Of a stretch of 64,000 bases of DNA, positions 34,646-45,031 are shown piece by piece. The position numbers were made by a program, and so were the translations under genes. The notes beneath the pieces are model-generated. The model did not search any database and was not told the DNA's origin. It saw only the letters and a list, made by a program, of their open reading frames with translations. This DNA comes from Rhizobium sp. NXC14 (GTDB taxonomy: Bacteria; Pseudomonadota; Alphaproteobacteria; Rhizobiales; Rhizobiaceae), in NCBI RefSeq assembly GCF_002117485.1, contig NZ_CP021030.1, forward strand, positions 4,132,001 through 4,196,000, in the 5' to 3' direction. The first letter of the stretch is position 1. The number at the start of each line of letters is the position of its first letter.

Positions 34646-37600
34646 ATGCAAACGCTGGCAAAAATCGTCAACTGGATAGTGCGGGTCACCGGCTATGCCG
34701 TAGGCGCCATTTTGATTCTCGCTGTCGCGGCACTTGCGATCTTCGGCTTCACCTCCTTTGGCGCCCGCATCGTCACCGAAAGGATCGCCTCCACCCTTTC
34801 CAACCGCGACATGACGATCGAGGTGCGCGAACCGGAAGGGCTTTTGACTGGCGGGCTTCGCGCCGCCGAAATCTCCCTATCCGACACCAGGGGCGTTTTT
34901 GCGGAAATTCACGGCGTGGCAATCGATTGGAACCCGCTGGCGCTGCTGACGGGAACATTCCACGCCAAGCGTTTCCAGATCGACACGATCAACGTGCTGC
35001 GCAAGCCGGTGCGCACCCTGCCCTCGCGGCCCGGCGCCGAAAATTCCGGCGGCTTCGCACTTCCGGTCAAGATCGATGTCGACCATGTGGCCCTGCCCGA
35101 TATCAAACTGGCCGAAGCTTTTGCCGGGCGCGCCTTCGCGCTCGCCGCCAACGGCAGCCTTTCGGCGGATGGCGACGGCGGCGAAGCGATGGTCAATGTC
35201 AGCCGCCACGCGGTTCCGGATGCGCGCCTTACTGCCGATATCGCCTATGCGCCGGCCGAAAACCGGCTGCGGCTGAAGGCTGAGCTTGCCGAGCCGAAGG
35301 GTGGGCTGTTGGCAGGCTTCCTCGGCCTGCCTGACAATCCTGCCGTCAACATCGACCTCGACGGTCAGGGACCGATATCCGACTGGACGGGCAAAGTGCA
35401 GGCTGCGCTCGACGGACAGCAGCGCGCTGCAATCGAGGGCCGGCATGCGATTGGCACAGACGGACTGCACCATCTCGATCTCAAGGGTGGCGGTGACCTG
35501 AGTTCGCTTCTTCCCGCGGCATTCCGGCCGCTTTTCGCCGGCCAAACCAATATCGACCTTGCCGCCACCTTCGACGATCATGGCAAGCTCGATATCCAGA
35601 CCGGCAACATCGCCACCGGCAGCGTCGTCATCGCCGCATCGGGCGCGCTTGATCCGGCCGGCAACAACAGCCTGAACGCCAATCTCCTCGGCACATCCGG
35701 CCCCGTCGATTTCCGCTGGCCGCTCGCCGAAGGCGAAGCGCGCTTTCTGATATCAGGCCTCAACCTGGCTCTAACAGGCGAGGCGCAGACCGCCCGACTG
35801 AGCCTCAGCGGCTCGCTCGACAGCGCAACCCTGCCGCAGGCCGATATCGGCAACGTCAAGCTGACAGCAAAGAGCGACGCCTTCAATCTTGCCGCCCGTT
35901 CCGGCAGCGTTCAGCTACGCCTCGTGGCCGGCGACGCAACCTTTGCCGAGCCGAACCTCAACCGCGCAGTTCAAGGCCCTATCACGATCGCCGCGCCGCT
36001 CCAGATTTCGCCGGGCGACATCGGCTTCAACGGCACCACCGTCGAAAGCGCCAATATCAACGGCAGCCTCAACGGCTCCTATCGGCTGGCGGACCGCGCG
36101 CTGACCGGCAATGTCAAGCTGAGCGTCGAACCGGCGGCCCTGCCGGCTGCGGCGACGAGCAGGTTCGATCAGCCGATCTTGGTCGAAAGCCAAGTGACTG
36201 GCACGATCCCGTCGAAACTCGCGCTGTCCAACCTCGTCCTGAAATCCGGCACGCTTGAAGCTGCCGGCAACGTCGCGCTCGACGGCTCGATGTTGAACGC
36301 CGATCTTTCAGGCCGGCTGCCCGATATCGGCAAGCTGATGACAGGCGCCAGCGGCGGAGCAGGTTACGCGCTGAGGATCGGAGGCGAACTGCCGGCGATC
36401 TCCGTGACAGCCAATATCAAGGCTCCCAGCCTTGAGATAGCTGATCGCGCGCTCGCCGACCTCAATATCGATCTGTGGGGTGTCGCCGATCCCAAGGCGC
36501 CGCAGGGGAAGTTTGCGGCCACCGGCACGATCGACGGACAGCCGCTCGGCATCAACGGCGACATCCGTTCTGAAAACGGCAAGACGAACATTCCCGCACT
36601 GACCGCCGATGTCGGCGGCAACCGGCTGACCGGCAATCTGGAACTCTCGCCCTCCTTTACACCCTCGGGCGCCTTGACCTTCGATTTTCCCAAGCTCGGC
36701 TTGCTGGCCGCGCTCGGCGGACAGAAAGCCGAAGGAGACCTCAAGGGTTCGCTCGGCATCGATAGCCACGACGGCAAGATCGCGCTCAAGCTCGTTGCGT
36801 CAGGCGCCTCGATCCGCCGCGATACGCTCGCGATCGCTAAGCCGGATATCGACCTCACGGTCAGCGATCTCAGCACCCTTGCGGCAAACGGCACGCTCAG
36901 GGCCGAGGAGGTAGCTGCCGGAGCGAACAAACTTGGCGGACTTTCTCTCAGTTTTACCAAGCAGCAAGACCGCACCAACTTCGACCTCGATGCTGCCTAT
37001 GACGGCAATCCCGTGATGGCGGACGGCACCATCGAGATGGCCGCCGGCAATATCGGCCTCAACCTCGATCGGCTCTCGGCAAGCCCCCGCAACATTCTGA
37101 TCGAACTCGCCGCGCCGACGCGGGTCACAGTCACCGGCGGCGTCGCCAATCTGGACGGACTGACGTTGAAGACCGGCGCCGGCTCGGTATCGGTTACCGG
37201 TTCGGCCGGCGAGACGCTGAAGCTCGATGCCATCATCAAAGAGCTGCCAGCATCACTCGTCGACGGTTTCGTGCCGAATCTTTCGGCTGGCGGCACGATC
37301 TCGGGAACGATTGCCGTGACGGGAACGCCGGCAGCACCCATCGCCGATTTCAAACTCGACTGGAAGGATGCGACCACAGGACAGCTTAAGGGCGCGGGCC
37401 TGGCACCGCTCGGCATCATCGCCAGCGGTAAATTTGCCGACAAGAAGCTCGATTTCGACACGACAATCGCCGGTGCGGACAGCCTGTTGCTCAAGACAAG
37501 CGGCGACGTCGGGCTCGCTGATCCGACGACGCCGGTGCTCGATATCGACGCCGATATCCTCAACCTGCCGGCGCAGGTCGCCAATGGTTTCGTTTCCGAT

Positions 37601-40600
37601 CTCGCCGCCGAGGGCGCCATCACGGGAAAGGTGACTGCCTCCGGTTCGCTTAAGGCTCCGACCGCCAATTTCGATCTCGCCTGGAAAAACGCTGCCACGA
37701 GCCACACAAAGCGGGCCGGCCTCGCGGCTCTTGATGTGACCGCGTCCGGCAAATTCGCGGGCGACAAGCTCGATTTCGACGCTGCGGCCAGCGGCGCCAA
37801 CAACCTCTCGCTCAAGGCAAACGGCAACGTCGATCTCACCGGGACGACGGTCGGCAGCGTCAAGGCGGACGCAACATTGAACAATATCCCCGCAGCTATT
37901 GCCAACGGCTTTGTTCCCGATCTCGCAGCGGAAGGCGCTTTCTCCGGAACGGTCGCGGCCAGCGGGTCGCTTGCAGCTCCGATCGCCGATTTTGATCTCC
38001 ATTGGCAAAACGCCGCGACGAGTCACACGAAACGAGCCGGCCTTACCGGTCTTGAAGCTAGGGCGTCCGGAAAGTTCGCCGACAACAAGCTCGATTTCGA
38101 CGCTGCGGCCAGCGGCGCCAACAACCTCTCGCTCAAGGCAAACGGCAACGTGGACATCACCGGAACGACGGTCGGCAGCGTCAAGGTCAACGCAACACTG
38201 GACAATATCTCGGTGGCTATTGCCAACGGCTTCGTTCCCGATCTCGCAGCGGAAGGTGCTCTCTCCGGAACGGTCGCCGCCAGCGGGTCGCTTGCGGCTC
38301 CGATCGCTGATTTTGATCTCCATTGGCAAAACGCCGCGACGAGCCACACGAAACGAGCCGGCCTAACCGGTCTTGATGCCACGGCGTCCGGCAAATTTGC
38401 CGACAACAAGCTTGATTTCGACGCCGTGGTCGCCGGCGCAGACAGCCTCTCGCTCAAGGCGAACGGCAATGTCGCCGTGACCGGCACGACGATCGGCACC
38501 GTCGCGGCCGATGCGACGCTGTCAAATATCCCGGCAAGCCTGGCAAACAGCTTCGTCGCCGATCTCGCCGCCGAAGGCACAGTCTCGGGGAGGATCTCGG
38601 CTGCGGGCTCGCTTTCCGCCCCGACCGCCAATTTCGACCTCAATTGGAAAGACGCTGCGACGAGCCACACGAAGCGTGCCGGCCTTGCCGCTCTCGACAT
38701 TACCGCGTCGGGGAAATTCGCCGATAACAAGCTGGATTTCAACGCGGCCGCCGGTGGCGATCAAGGTCTCTCATTGAAGGCCATGGGCAATGTCGCTCTC
38801 GCTGGTACGGCGATCGACAGCGTGAACGTCGATGCCGAAATCGCCAAACTCCCGGCTGCTCTCGCCAATGCCTTCGTCCCCGATTTGGCGGCCGGCGGCA
38901 TAATATCAGGCACGCTCTCGGCAGCCGGAACACCCGCTGCACCCAAGGCCGATTTCAAGCTCGACTGGACGGGCGCCGCGACCAGCCACACCAGAAGCGC
39001 GCATCTTTCCGGCCTCGCGCTTGCCGCATCGGGACACCTCGCCGACAACAAGCTTGACTTCAACACCAATCTTGGCGGCAAGGACGGCCTGTCGCTGAAT
39101 GCCGCTGGCAATGTGGCGATATCGGGCACTTCGATCCGCAACATCGACGTCAAAGCCGATCTTGCCAATCTGCCCGCGGGCCTTGCCAACGGCTTCGTTC
39201 CCGGTCTTGCCGCGGAAGGCACCGTGTCGGGAACGGCATCCGCCTCAGGAGCGCTGCCCAAACCCGCCGTCGATTTCAAGCTCGATTGGAAGAACGCCGC
39301 CACCGCCCAGACCAGGAGCAGCGGCTTGTCGGGCCTGAGTGCCGCGGTCACCGGCAAGTTCGCCAATGACAGGGTCGATTTCGATGCTAGCCTTGCCGGC
39401 AAGGACGGCATGTTGGCCAAGGCGGCGGGTGGCGCGACGATCGCGGGAACCGCGATACGCGACCTTTCGATCAATGCCGATATTCCGGCGCTGCCCGCAA
39501 ATATCGCCAATGCCTTTGTTCCCGGCCTCGGAGCCGAAGGCACGCTGTCGGCGAGCGCCCAGACATCGGGAACGCCGGCAGACCCGATCGTCGATTTCAA
39601 GCTGAACTGGAAAGATGCCGCGACAAGCCACACCAAGGCCGCCGGCCTCTCCCGCCTTGCCTTGGCGGCGACGGGAAAATATGCCGGCGACCGGCTGGAT
39701 TTTGATGCCGACCTCAGCGGCGGTGGTGGTATTTCGCTGAAAGCCGCTGGTAATCTTTCCATTGCAGGCACAACGATCCGATCGATCGACGTCACCGCAA
39801 ACGCCGCCAATGTTCCGGCCGCCATCGCCAACGGTTTTGTTCCTGGCATAGGAGCCGAAGGCACGATCTCGGCGACGGCCAAAGTGACTGGCACGCTGAG
39901 CTCGCCCGTCGTGGACTTCAAGGTCGACTGGAAGAATGCGGCAACGAGCCAGACGAAGGGCGCCGGTCTTTCGCCATTCACCATCGGCGCATCCGGCAAG
40001 CTTGCCGATAACAGGCTGACGGTCGACACCAACCTTGCCGGCGACGCCGGTATGTCGCTGAAAGGCGGCGGCAGCGTCGTGATATCGGGCAACCGCGCCC
40101 TCGACATGCGCTTCAACGGCAATGTTCCCTTCGCCGTGCTTGGCGCCCCGCTCGCACAGCAGGGCTTTGTCGCCGACGGCGTCGCCAAGGTCGATCTTAA
40201 GATTGGCGGAACGGCCGCAGCCCCCGTCATCAACGGCACGGTCTCGACATCAGGCGCCAAGCTTGTCGACGTCAGGCGCAATCTTGCCGTCAACAATCTC
40301 GCAGCCACCGTCACCTTCAATGGCAACCAGGCCGTCATCTCGCGCCTCAGCGGCAATCTGGGCGGCGGCGGCACGATTTCGGCAAGCGGTACCATCGGCA
40401 TCCAGCCCGCCGGCGGATTTCCCGCCGACATTTCGATCAAGCTCGACAAGGCCGTCTATGTCGACGGAACGCTTGTCGTCTCGACCGTCAACGGGACGGT
40501 CGGCCTGCGCGGGCCGATCCTGAGTGCAACGCTGAGCGGCAAGCTTCGGCTGGACAAGACCTCGATCACCGTGCCGGAAAGATTGCCGACCTCACTCCGT

Positions 40601-41389
40601 GAAATCGACATCCGGCATAAAAACGCACCGCGAGCGGTGCTGGCGCAGCTGCGCGATGACGGTGAACGGAAGCCGGGCGAGAAGTCCTCGACTATCACAC
40701 TCGACCTCGAAATCGATGCGCCCTCGCAGATCTTCGTGCGCGGCCGCGGCATCGATGCCGAGCTTGGAGGTCTCGTGACGATCCGCGGAACGGCGGCAGC
40801 ACCGAGCGTCACCGGTGGCTTTACAATGCGCCGCGGCCGGCTCATCATTCTCAATCGTCGCCTCAATTTCTCCGACAAGAGCAAAATCACCTTTGCCGGC
40901 GACCTGACGCCGGCGCTTGACATGGAAGCGACCTCCACCTCCGGCACGACGACCCTGACGGTCGATGTCTCAGGCCTTGCCACCGATCCCTCGATCACCT
41001 TTTCCTCCTCGCCGCAGCTGCCGCAGGACGAGGTGTTGGCGCAGCTGATCTTCGGCCAGTCGATGTCGAAGCTCTCGCCGGTGCAGATCGCCCAGCTCGC
41101 CGACGCCGTCAGCCAGCTGGCCGGCAACCGCTCCACCTCGCTTTTCGAGGGTCTGCGCAACCAGCTCGGCGTCGACGATTTCGACATCAGCACCGACGCG
41201 AAGGGCCAGACGAGCGTCAGCGTCGGCCGCTATCTCAACGACCGTACCTATTTCGAATTGCAGCAGGGCGGCTCGGCCGGCGCCAAGGCGATCATCAATC
41301 TCGATGTCGGCCGTGGCGTCAAATTGCGGGGAGTCGCCGGCGGGAATGGCGCCGGCGAAGCGGGCATCGTCTATGAACGGGAATATTAA
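34646..41389 (+). CDS. tamB: Translocation and assembly module protein TamB, repeat-expanded
   Basis: A 2247-aa AsmA-like protein with one N-terminal membrane helix (about residues 11-35) and a long periplasmic beta-helical body. The C-terminal DUF490/TamB domain (about 1850-2247) contains FSSSPQLPQDEVLAQLIFG and ends in EREY. It spans the periplasm between inner membrane and TamA. E. coli TamB has about 1260 residues. The extra length comes from at least nine tandem 107-residue units between residues 911 and about 1873. Operon with tamA. Confidence 0.95.
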   Translation: MQTLAKIVNWIVRVTGYAVGAILILAVAALAIFGFTSFGARIVTERIASTLSNRDMTIEVREPEGLLTGGLRAAEISLSDTRGVFAEIHGVAIDWNPLALLTGTFHAKRFQIDTINVLRKPVRTLPSRPGAENSGGFALPVKIDVDHVALPDIKLAEAFAGRAFALAANGSLSADGDGGEAMVNVSRHAVPDARLTADIAYAPAENRLRLKAELAEPKGGLLAGFLGLPDNPAVNIDLDGQGPISDWTGKVQAALDGQQRAAIEGRHAIGTDGLHHLDLKGGGDLSSLLPAAFRPLFAGQTNIDLAATFDDHGKLDIQTGNIATGSVVIAASGALDPAGNNSLNANLLGTSGPVDFRWPLAEGEARFLISGLNLALTGEAQTARLSLSGSLDSATLPQADIGNVKLTAKSDAFNLAARSGSVQLRLVAGDATFAEPNLNRAVQGPITIAAPLQISPGDIGFNGTTVESANINGSLNGSYRLADRALTGNVKLSVEPAALPAAATSRFDQPILVESQVTGTIPSKLALSNLVLKSGTLEAAGNVALDGSMLNADLSGRLPDIGKLMTGASGGAGYALRIGGELPAISVTANIKAPSLEIADRALADLNIDLWGVADPKAPQGKFAATGTIDGQPLGINGDIRSENGKTNIPALTADVGGNRLTGNLELSPSFTPSGALTFDFPKLGLLAALGGQKAEGDLKGSLGIDSHDGKIALKLVASGASIRRDTLAIAKPDIDLTVSDLSTLAANGTLRAEEVAAGANKLGGLSLSFTKQQDRTNFDLDAAYDGNPVMADGTIEMAAGNIGLNLDRLSASPRNILIELAAPTRVTVTGGVANLDGLTLKTGAGSVSVTGSAGETLKLDAIIKELPASLVDGFVPNLSAGGTISGTIAVTGTPAAPIADFKLDWKDATTGQLKGAGLAPLGIIASGKFADKKLDFDTTIAGADSLLLKTSGDVGLADPTTPVLDIDADILNLPAQVANGFVSDLAAEGAITGKVTASGSLKAPTANFDLAWKNAATSHTKRAGLAALDVTASGKFAGDKLDFDAAASGANNLSLKANGNVDLTGTTVGSVKADATLNNIPAAIANGFVPDLAAEGAFSGTVAASGSLAAPIADFDLHWQNAATSHTKRAGLTGLEARASGKFADNKLDFDAAASGANNLSLKANGNVDITGTTVGSVKVNATLDNISVAIANGFVPDLAAEGALSGTVAASGSLAAPIADFDLHWQNAATSHTKRAGLTGLDATASGKFADNKLDFDAVVAGADSLSLKANGNVAVTGTTIGTVAADATLSNIPASLANSFVADLAAEGTVSGRISAAGSLSAPTANFDLNWKDAATSHTKRAGLAALDITASGKFADNKLDFNAAAGGDQGLSLKAMGNVALAGTAIDSVNVDAEIAKLPAALANAFVPDLAAGGIISGTLSAAGTPAAPKADFKLDWTGAATSHTRSAHLSGLALAASGHLADNKLDFNTNLGGKDGLSLNAAGNVAISGTSIRNIDVKADLANLPAGLANGFVPGLAAEGTVSGTASASGALPKPAVDFKLDWKNAATAQTRSSGLSGLSAAVTGKFANDRVDFDASLAGKDGMLAKAAGGATIAGTAIRDLSINADIPALPANIANAFVPGLGAEGTLSASAQTSGTPADPIVDFKLNWKDAATSHTKAAGLSRLALAATGKYAGDRLDFDADLSGGGGISLKAAGNLSIAGTTIRSIDVTANAANVPAAIANGFVPGIGAEGTISATAKVTGTLSSPVVDFKVDWKNAATSQTKGAGLSPFTIGASGKLADNRLTVDTNLAGDAGMSLKGGGSVVISGNRALDMRFNGNVPFAVLGAPLAQQGFVADGVAKVDLKIGGTAAAPVINGTVSTSGAKLVDVRRNLAVNNLAATVTFNGNQAVISRLSGNLGGGGTISASGTIGIQPAGGFPADISIKLDKAVYVDGTLVVSTVNGTVGLRGPILSATLSGKLRLDKTSITVPERLPTSLREIDIRHKNAPRAVLAQLRDDGERKPGEKSSTITLDLEIDAPSQIFVRGRGIDAELGGLVTIRGTAAAPSVTGGFTMRRGRLIILNRRLNFSDKSKITFAGDLTPALDMEATSTSGTTTLTVDVSGLATDPSITFSSSPQLPQDEVLAQLIFGQSMSKLSPVQIAQLADAVSQLAGNRSTSLFEGLRNQLGVDDFDISTDAKGQTSVSVGRYLNDRTYFELQQGGSAGAKAIINLDVGRGVKLRGVAGGNGAGEAGIVYEREY
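37376..40264 (+). repeat. Nine tandem 321-bp units inside tamB
   Basis: A TSHTKRAGL-like block starts each unit at 37376, 37697, 38018, 38339, 38660, 38981, 39302, 39623 and 39944, a spacing of exactly 321 bp (107 codons) every time. Each unit ends with GFVP.LAAEG..SG....G....P..DF.L.W. Units 2 and 3 share a 67-bp identical stretch (37764-37830 and 38085-38151), showing recent duplication or conversion. The first and last units are most diverged. Confidence 0.93.
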
Positions 41390-41395
41390 AGCAGC

Positions 41396-41833
41396 TTAGA
41401 AACCCGTCTTGCTCGTTTTAAGAAGAATGTTGGTCTCGGTCGAATTGATGCCGTTGATCAGTCTGATTCGACGCAGCGTCTCGTCAAAGGCGGCAAGATC
41501 GCGGTCCTCCAGCTCGGCGACGAAATCCCATTTGCCGTTGGTGCTGTGAAGCGCCCGCACCTGCGGCAAGCCCCTGAGCTGATCGGCCACCCTGTCGGCG
41601 AGCTTGCCGAGCACCTCGATCATGACGATCGCGCGCACGCCGGCGGATCGCGTCTCGTGACTGGTGCGGATGGTGAAGCCGACGATGGTGCCGCTGGCGA
41701 CCAGCCGGTCGATACGGGCGGCGACCGTTGCCCGCGATGCACCGGTCATTGCCGCGAGCGAGGAGACGGACATGCGAGCATTGTGGCGAAGCGCACTCAG
41801 AAGTTCGGTATCGAGATCGTCCACGTCGAACAC
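41396..41833 (-). CDS. Lrp/AsnC-family transcriptional regulator
   Basis: A 145-aa regulator with an N-terminal helix-turn-helix (LRHNARMSVSSLAAMTGASRATVAARIDRL, residues about 15-45) and a C-terminal RAM ligand-binding domain. The start is GTG at 41833 (MFDVDDLD); a second GTG lies three codons in. It is divergent from arginase, 122 bp apart with an AT-rich spacer, so it very probably controls rocF-rocD in response to arginine or ornithine, as is usual for this arrangement. Confidence 0.92.
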   Translation of the reverse strand: MFDVDDLDTELLSALRHNARMSVSSLAAMTGASRATVAARIDRLVASGTIVGFTIRTSHETRSAGVRAIVMIEVLGKLADRVADQLRGLPQVRALHSTNGKWDFVAELEDRDLAAFDETLRRIRLINGINSTETNILLKTSKTGF

Positions 41834-41955
41834 TTTGTCAAAATAGCTTTATCAATCTGCGCAATCATAATCCATTTCTGGCACTTTTCCATCTTTTTGC
41901 CGCCAGCCCTTTATCCCACTATTGGCCGAAAACAGGCCTCAAACGGAGCCCTCGA

Positions 41956-42891
41956 ATGAATGCGCAATCGCGATCTGTCACCCTCATCGGCGCACCCTTG
42001 GAAGAAGGTTCGGGTCGCAGAGGCGCCGCCATGGGCCCTGCGGCCCTGCGGATCGCCGGCGTCGACCAGACCCTGATTGATCTCGGCCACGACGTCGCCG
42101 ATATCGGCGATCTCTCTATCGTGCCGGCGATGGATCTGCCGAATCATCCGAAAGCCCATAATCTGAGGATCGTCGGTGCCTTCACCCGCGCATTGGAAAG
42201 CAGCGTCTATGACGTCGCCGCCGCCGGCCGCTTTCCGCTGATTCTCGGCGGCGATCATAGTCTGTCGATGGGCAGCGTCTCCGGCATGGCGCGTTATGCC
42301 GCCAGCAAGGAGCGCCCGCTCTTCGTGCTCTGGCTCGATGCCCATGCCGATTTCAACTCTCCGGCAACGTCACCCTCCGGCAATATTCACGGCATGCCCG
42401 TCGCCTTCTTCTGCGGCGAGGCGGAGTTCGCCGAAATCCTCCCGAAGGACCGGCCCTTCGTCGACCCGAAGAATGTCTTCCAGGTCGGTATCCGTTCGGT
42501 CGATGCGCGCGAGCGCGAGGAAATCCATGAACACGGCGTCAACGTCTTCGACATGCGGGCGATAGACGAGCAGGGCATCGGCGCCGTCATGCGCGAGATT
42601 CTCGCTGTTGTCGCAAAGGCCAACGGCCTGCTGCATGTCAGCCTTGATCTCGACTTCCTCGATCCCGACATCGCGCCCGGAGTCGGCACGACGGTGCCTG
42701 GCGGTGCGACCTTCCGCGAAGCGCATCTTGTCATGGAAATGCTTTCCGACAGCGGCCTCGTCTCGTCGCTCGATCTCGTCGAGCTCAATCCGTTCCTCGA
42801 TGATCGCGGCAAGAGCGCCCGTATACTGGTGGAACTGACGGCAAGCCTCTTCGGCCGCCGCATCTTCGATCGTCCGACACGCGCCGCATAG
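41956..42891 (+). CDS. rocF: Arginase
   Basis: A 311-aa ureohydrolase converting arginine to ornithine and urea. The two Mn2+ sites are present: GGDHS at residues 98-102, DAHAD at 128-132 and SLDLDFLDP near 229-237. The substrate-binding SGNIHGMP loop is near 140. The start ATG at 41956 gives MNAQSRSVTLIGAP. It is followed after 21 bp by rocD, giving an arginine-degradation operon. Confidence 0.96.
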   Translation: MNAQSRSVTLIGAPLEEGSGRRGAAMGPAALRIAGVDQTLIDLGHDVADIGDLSIVPAMDLPNHPKAHNLRIVGAFTRALESSVYDVAAAGRFPLILGGDHSLSMGSVSGMARYAASKERPLFVLWLDAHADFNSPATSPSGNIHGMPVAFFCGEAEFAEILPKDRPFVDPKNVFQVGIRSVDAREREEIHEHGVNVFDMRAIDEQGIGAVMREILAVVAKANGLLHVSLDLDFLDPDIAPGVGTTVPGGATFREAHLVMEMLSDSGLVSSLDLVELNPFLDDRGKSARILVELTASLFGRRIFDRPTRAA

Positions 42892-42912
42892 ACAAGCTGA
42901 GGGAGAAGCGCC

Positions 42913-44112
42913 ATGAACACTTCGGAAAAACTGATCGCAACGGAACAGCGGCTCGGCGCCCACAACTATAAGCCGCTCGACGTGGTGCTGACGCGTGGCG
43001 AAGGCGTGTATGTCTGGGATACCGACGGCAATCGTTATCTCGATTGCCTCTCGGCCTATTCTGCCGTCAATCAGGGCCATTGCCACCCGAAGATCCTCGC
43101 CGCCATGGTCGAACAGGCGGGGAAGCTGACGCTCACATCCCGCGCCTTCCGCAACGATCAGCTCGCCCATCTCTACGAGGAGCTTGCGACGCTGACGGGC
43201 TCGCACAAGATCCTGCCGATGAATTCCGGCGCTGAAGCGGTGGAGACCGCCATCAAGGCGGTGCGCAAATGGGGTTACGAGGTCAAGGGTGTTCCTGAAG
43301 GCAAGGCGGAAATCATTGTCTGCGCCGACAATTTCCATGGCCGCACACTGAGCATCATCAGTTTCTCCACAGATCCCGACGCCCGCACCAGCTTCGGCCC
43401 CTATACGCCGGGCTTCCGCATCATTCCCTTCGGCGACGCCGAGGCATTCGAAGCCGCGATCAACGGCAATACCGTGGCAGCCCTGATCGAGCCGATCCAG
43501 GGCGAAGCCGGCGTCATCATCCCGCCGGTCGGCTATTTCACCCGCATCCGCGAGCTCTGCACTGATAACAACGTCACTCTAATCCTCGATGAGATCCAGA
43601 CCGGCCTCGGCCGTACCGGCAAGCTGCTGGCGGAGGAGCACGAAGGCATAGAGGCCGATGTGACGCTGATCGGCAAGGCGCTTTCCGGCGGCTTCTATCC
43701 CGTATCCGCCGTCCTTTCCAATTCCGAGGTGCTGGGCGTGCTGAAGCCTGGCCAGCACGGCTCGACCTTCGGCGGCAATCCGCTCGCCTGCGCGGTGGCG
43801 CGCACCGCCCTCAAGGTGCTCGTGGAGGAAGGCATGATCGAGAACGCCGCCGCGATGGGCGATTATTTCCTCGACGGATTGAGGTCGATCCGCTCCAACA
43901 TTGTCAGAGATGTACGTGGCCGTGGCCTGATGATGGCGATCGAGCTGGAGCCCGAAGCCGGCGGCGCGCGGCAATATTGCCATGCGCTGAAGGAGCGCGG
44001 CCTTCTCGCCAAGGACACCCATGACCACACGATTCGCCTCGCTCCGCCACTTGTCATAACGAGGGAGCAGGTCGATTGGGCCGTCTCGCAGATCGAAAAG
44101 ACGATCGGCTGA
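42913..44112 (+). CDS. rocD: Ornithine-oxo-acid transaminase
   Basis: A 399-aa class-III PLP aminotransferase that converts ornithine plus 2-oxoglutarate to glutamate-5-semialdehyde and glutamate. PLP lysine K255 lies in LIGKALSGG; the [12 protein letters not shown] motif is at about 226-237 and GEAGVIIPP at about 197-205. The start follows GAGGGAGAAGCGCC. Directly downstream of arginase, it completes the conversion of arginine toward glutamate. Confidence 0.95.
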   Translation: MNTSEKLIATEQRLGAHNYKPLDVVLTRGEGVYVWDTDGNRYLDCLSAYSAVNQGHCHPKILAAMVEQAGKLTLTSRAFRNDQLAHLYEELATLTGSHKILPMNSGAEAVETAIKAVRKWGYEVKGVPEGKAEIIVCADNFHGRTLSIISFSTDPDARTSFGPYTPGFRIIPFGDAEAFEAAINGNTVAALIEPIQGEAGVIIPPVGYFTRIRELCTDNNVTLILDEIQTGLGRTGKLLAEEHEGIEADVTLIGKALSGGFYPVSAVLSNSEVLGVLKPGQHGSTFGGNPLACAVARTALKVLVEEGMIENAAAMGDYFLDGLRSIRSNIVRDVRGRGLMMAIELEPEAGGARQYCHALKERGLLAKDTHDHTIRLAPPLVITREQVDWAVSQIEKTIG

Positions 44113-44307
44113 AGTAGAGCGAGGCGGAAAAGCTTTATGCTCCCGTTCCCGATTCAGATTTGGGCAACACTCTTCCGTTAATGTCGTCGCTAACCGTAAC
44201 GATGCTTTGAGTGCAGAGTCATCGCGTGGTGTGAAGGCAAAGCTCGTCCGCGCCAATGGTGGCGCACTCGCTTCTGCTTTGGCTTACGACAGTTGGGAAG
44301 AATTCTA

Positions 44308-44784
44308 ATGGCCACGATCAATTCCACTAGCTTCAGCGGCGATACGCTCGAGATCATTGCCTTCCGCCTCCATGATCAGGAATTTTGCGTCAAGACCACG
44401 ACCATCCGCGAAATCCGCGGTTGGGCGCCCTCGACCCCGATCCCGCATTCGCCGGCCGATGTTATCGGTGTCATGAACCTGCGTGGTTCGGTCATCCCGA
44501 TCATCGATCTCGCCTATAAGCTCGGCATGAAGAGTACGGTTGCCAACGAACGCAGCGCCATCGTGGTCGCCGAAGTTCATAGCATGGTCATCGGCATGCT
44601 CGTGGACCGCGTCTCGGATATTCTCACCATCTCGTCCAGCCAGGTCCAGCCGGTGCCCGAGGTGACCGCCTCCTTCGACCGCGCTTTCTGCGAAGGTATC
44701 ATCGCTTCGGAAAACGGCATGATCTGCTTCCTGAACCTCGCCAAGATGTTCAAGGAAAATGAGACGGATGAACTGGCTGCCTGA
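44308..44784 (+). CDS. cheW: Chemotaxis coupling protein CheW
   Basis: A 158-aa CheW that links chemoreceptors to CheA. The fold signatures are present: EIIAFRLHDQEFCVKTTTIREIRGW, then VIGVMNLRGSVIPIIDLAYKLG, and VDRVSDILTI. The start ATG at 44308 follows GGGAAG at a suitable distance. It stands alone away from any che operon, as extra CheW genes often do in rhizobia. A strong terminator lies at 44811-44835. Confidence 0.95.
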   Translation: MATINSTSFSGDTLEIIAFRLHDQEFCVKTTTIREIRGWAPSTPIPHSPADVIGVMNLRGSVIPIIDLAYKLGMKSTVANERSAIVVAEVHSMVIGMLVDRVSDILTISSSQVQPVPEVTASFDRAFCEGIIASENGMICFLNLAKMFKENETDELAA

Positions 44785-44810
44785 TCTGCCGGAACAATTG
44801 GATATCGGAA

Positions 44811-44835
44811 AACCGCCGCTTTCGGCGGTTTTTTA
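44811..44835 (+). terminator. Rho-independent terminator after cheW
   Basis: AACCGCC (44811-44817) pairs with GGCGGTT (44824-44830) around GCTTTC, followed by TTTTTA. It starts 26 bp after the cheW stop. Confidence 0.92.
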
Positions 44836-45031
44836 TTGCCGCCGAGTTTCTTGCAGCGCCGCGACCTCGCCATCCCTCAGAACCACTTGTCCGGAAGCGG
44901 CCTGACCAGCGCGTTGGCGATGAGACCGGGCGCCGGCATGACGGCAAGAATATACATGGTGCCGGTAGAAGGCAGTGGCGCGTGCGCAGGCAGTTTGCTG
45001 CTGTCTCCCCTCCGGCAGACACCACTTTGAA

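Noticed and set aside
37376..40264. CRISPR-like or satellite repeat array
   Set aside because: Units are 321 bp, all in frame, and encode protein; there are no short repeats with unique spacers.
38761..40449. 562-codon open frame on the minus strand opposite tamB
   Set aside because: High-GC third-position bias leaves long open antisense frames. Its sequence is an Ala/Ser/Arg/Pro-rich mirror of the tamB repeats, with no ribosome-binding site or family features.
44836..45031. Possible small gene between cheW and fdsD
   Set aside because: Open frames on both strands are short, lack ribosome-binding sites and show no conserved motif; treated as intergenic.
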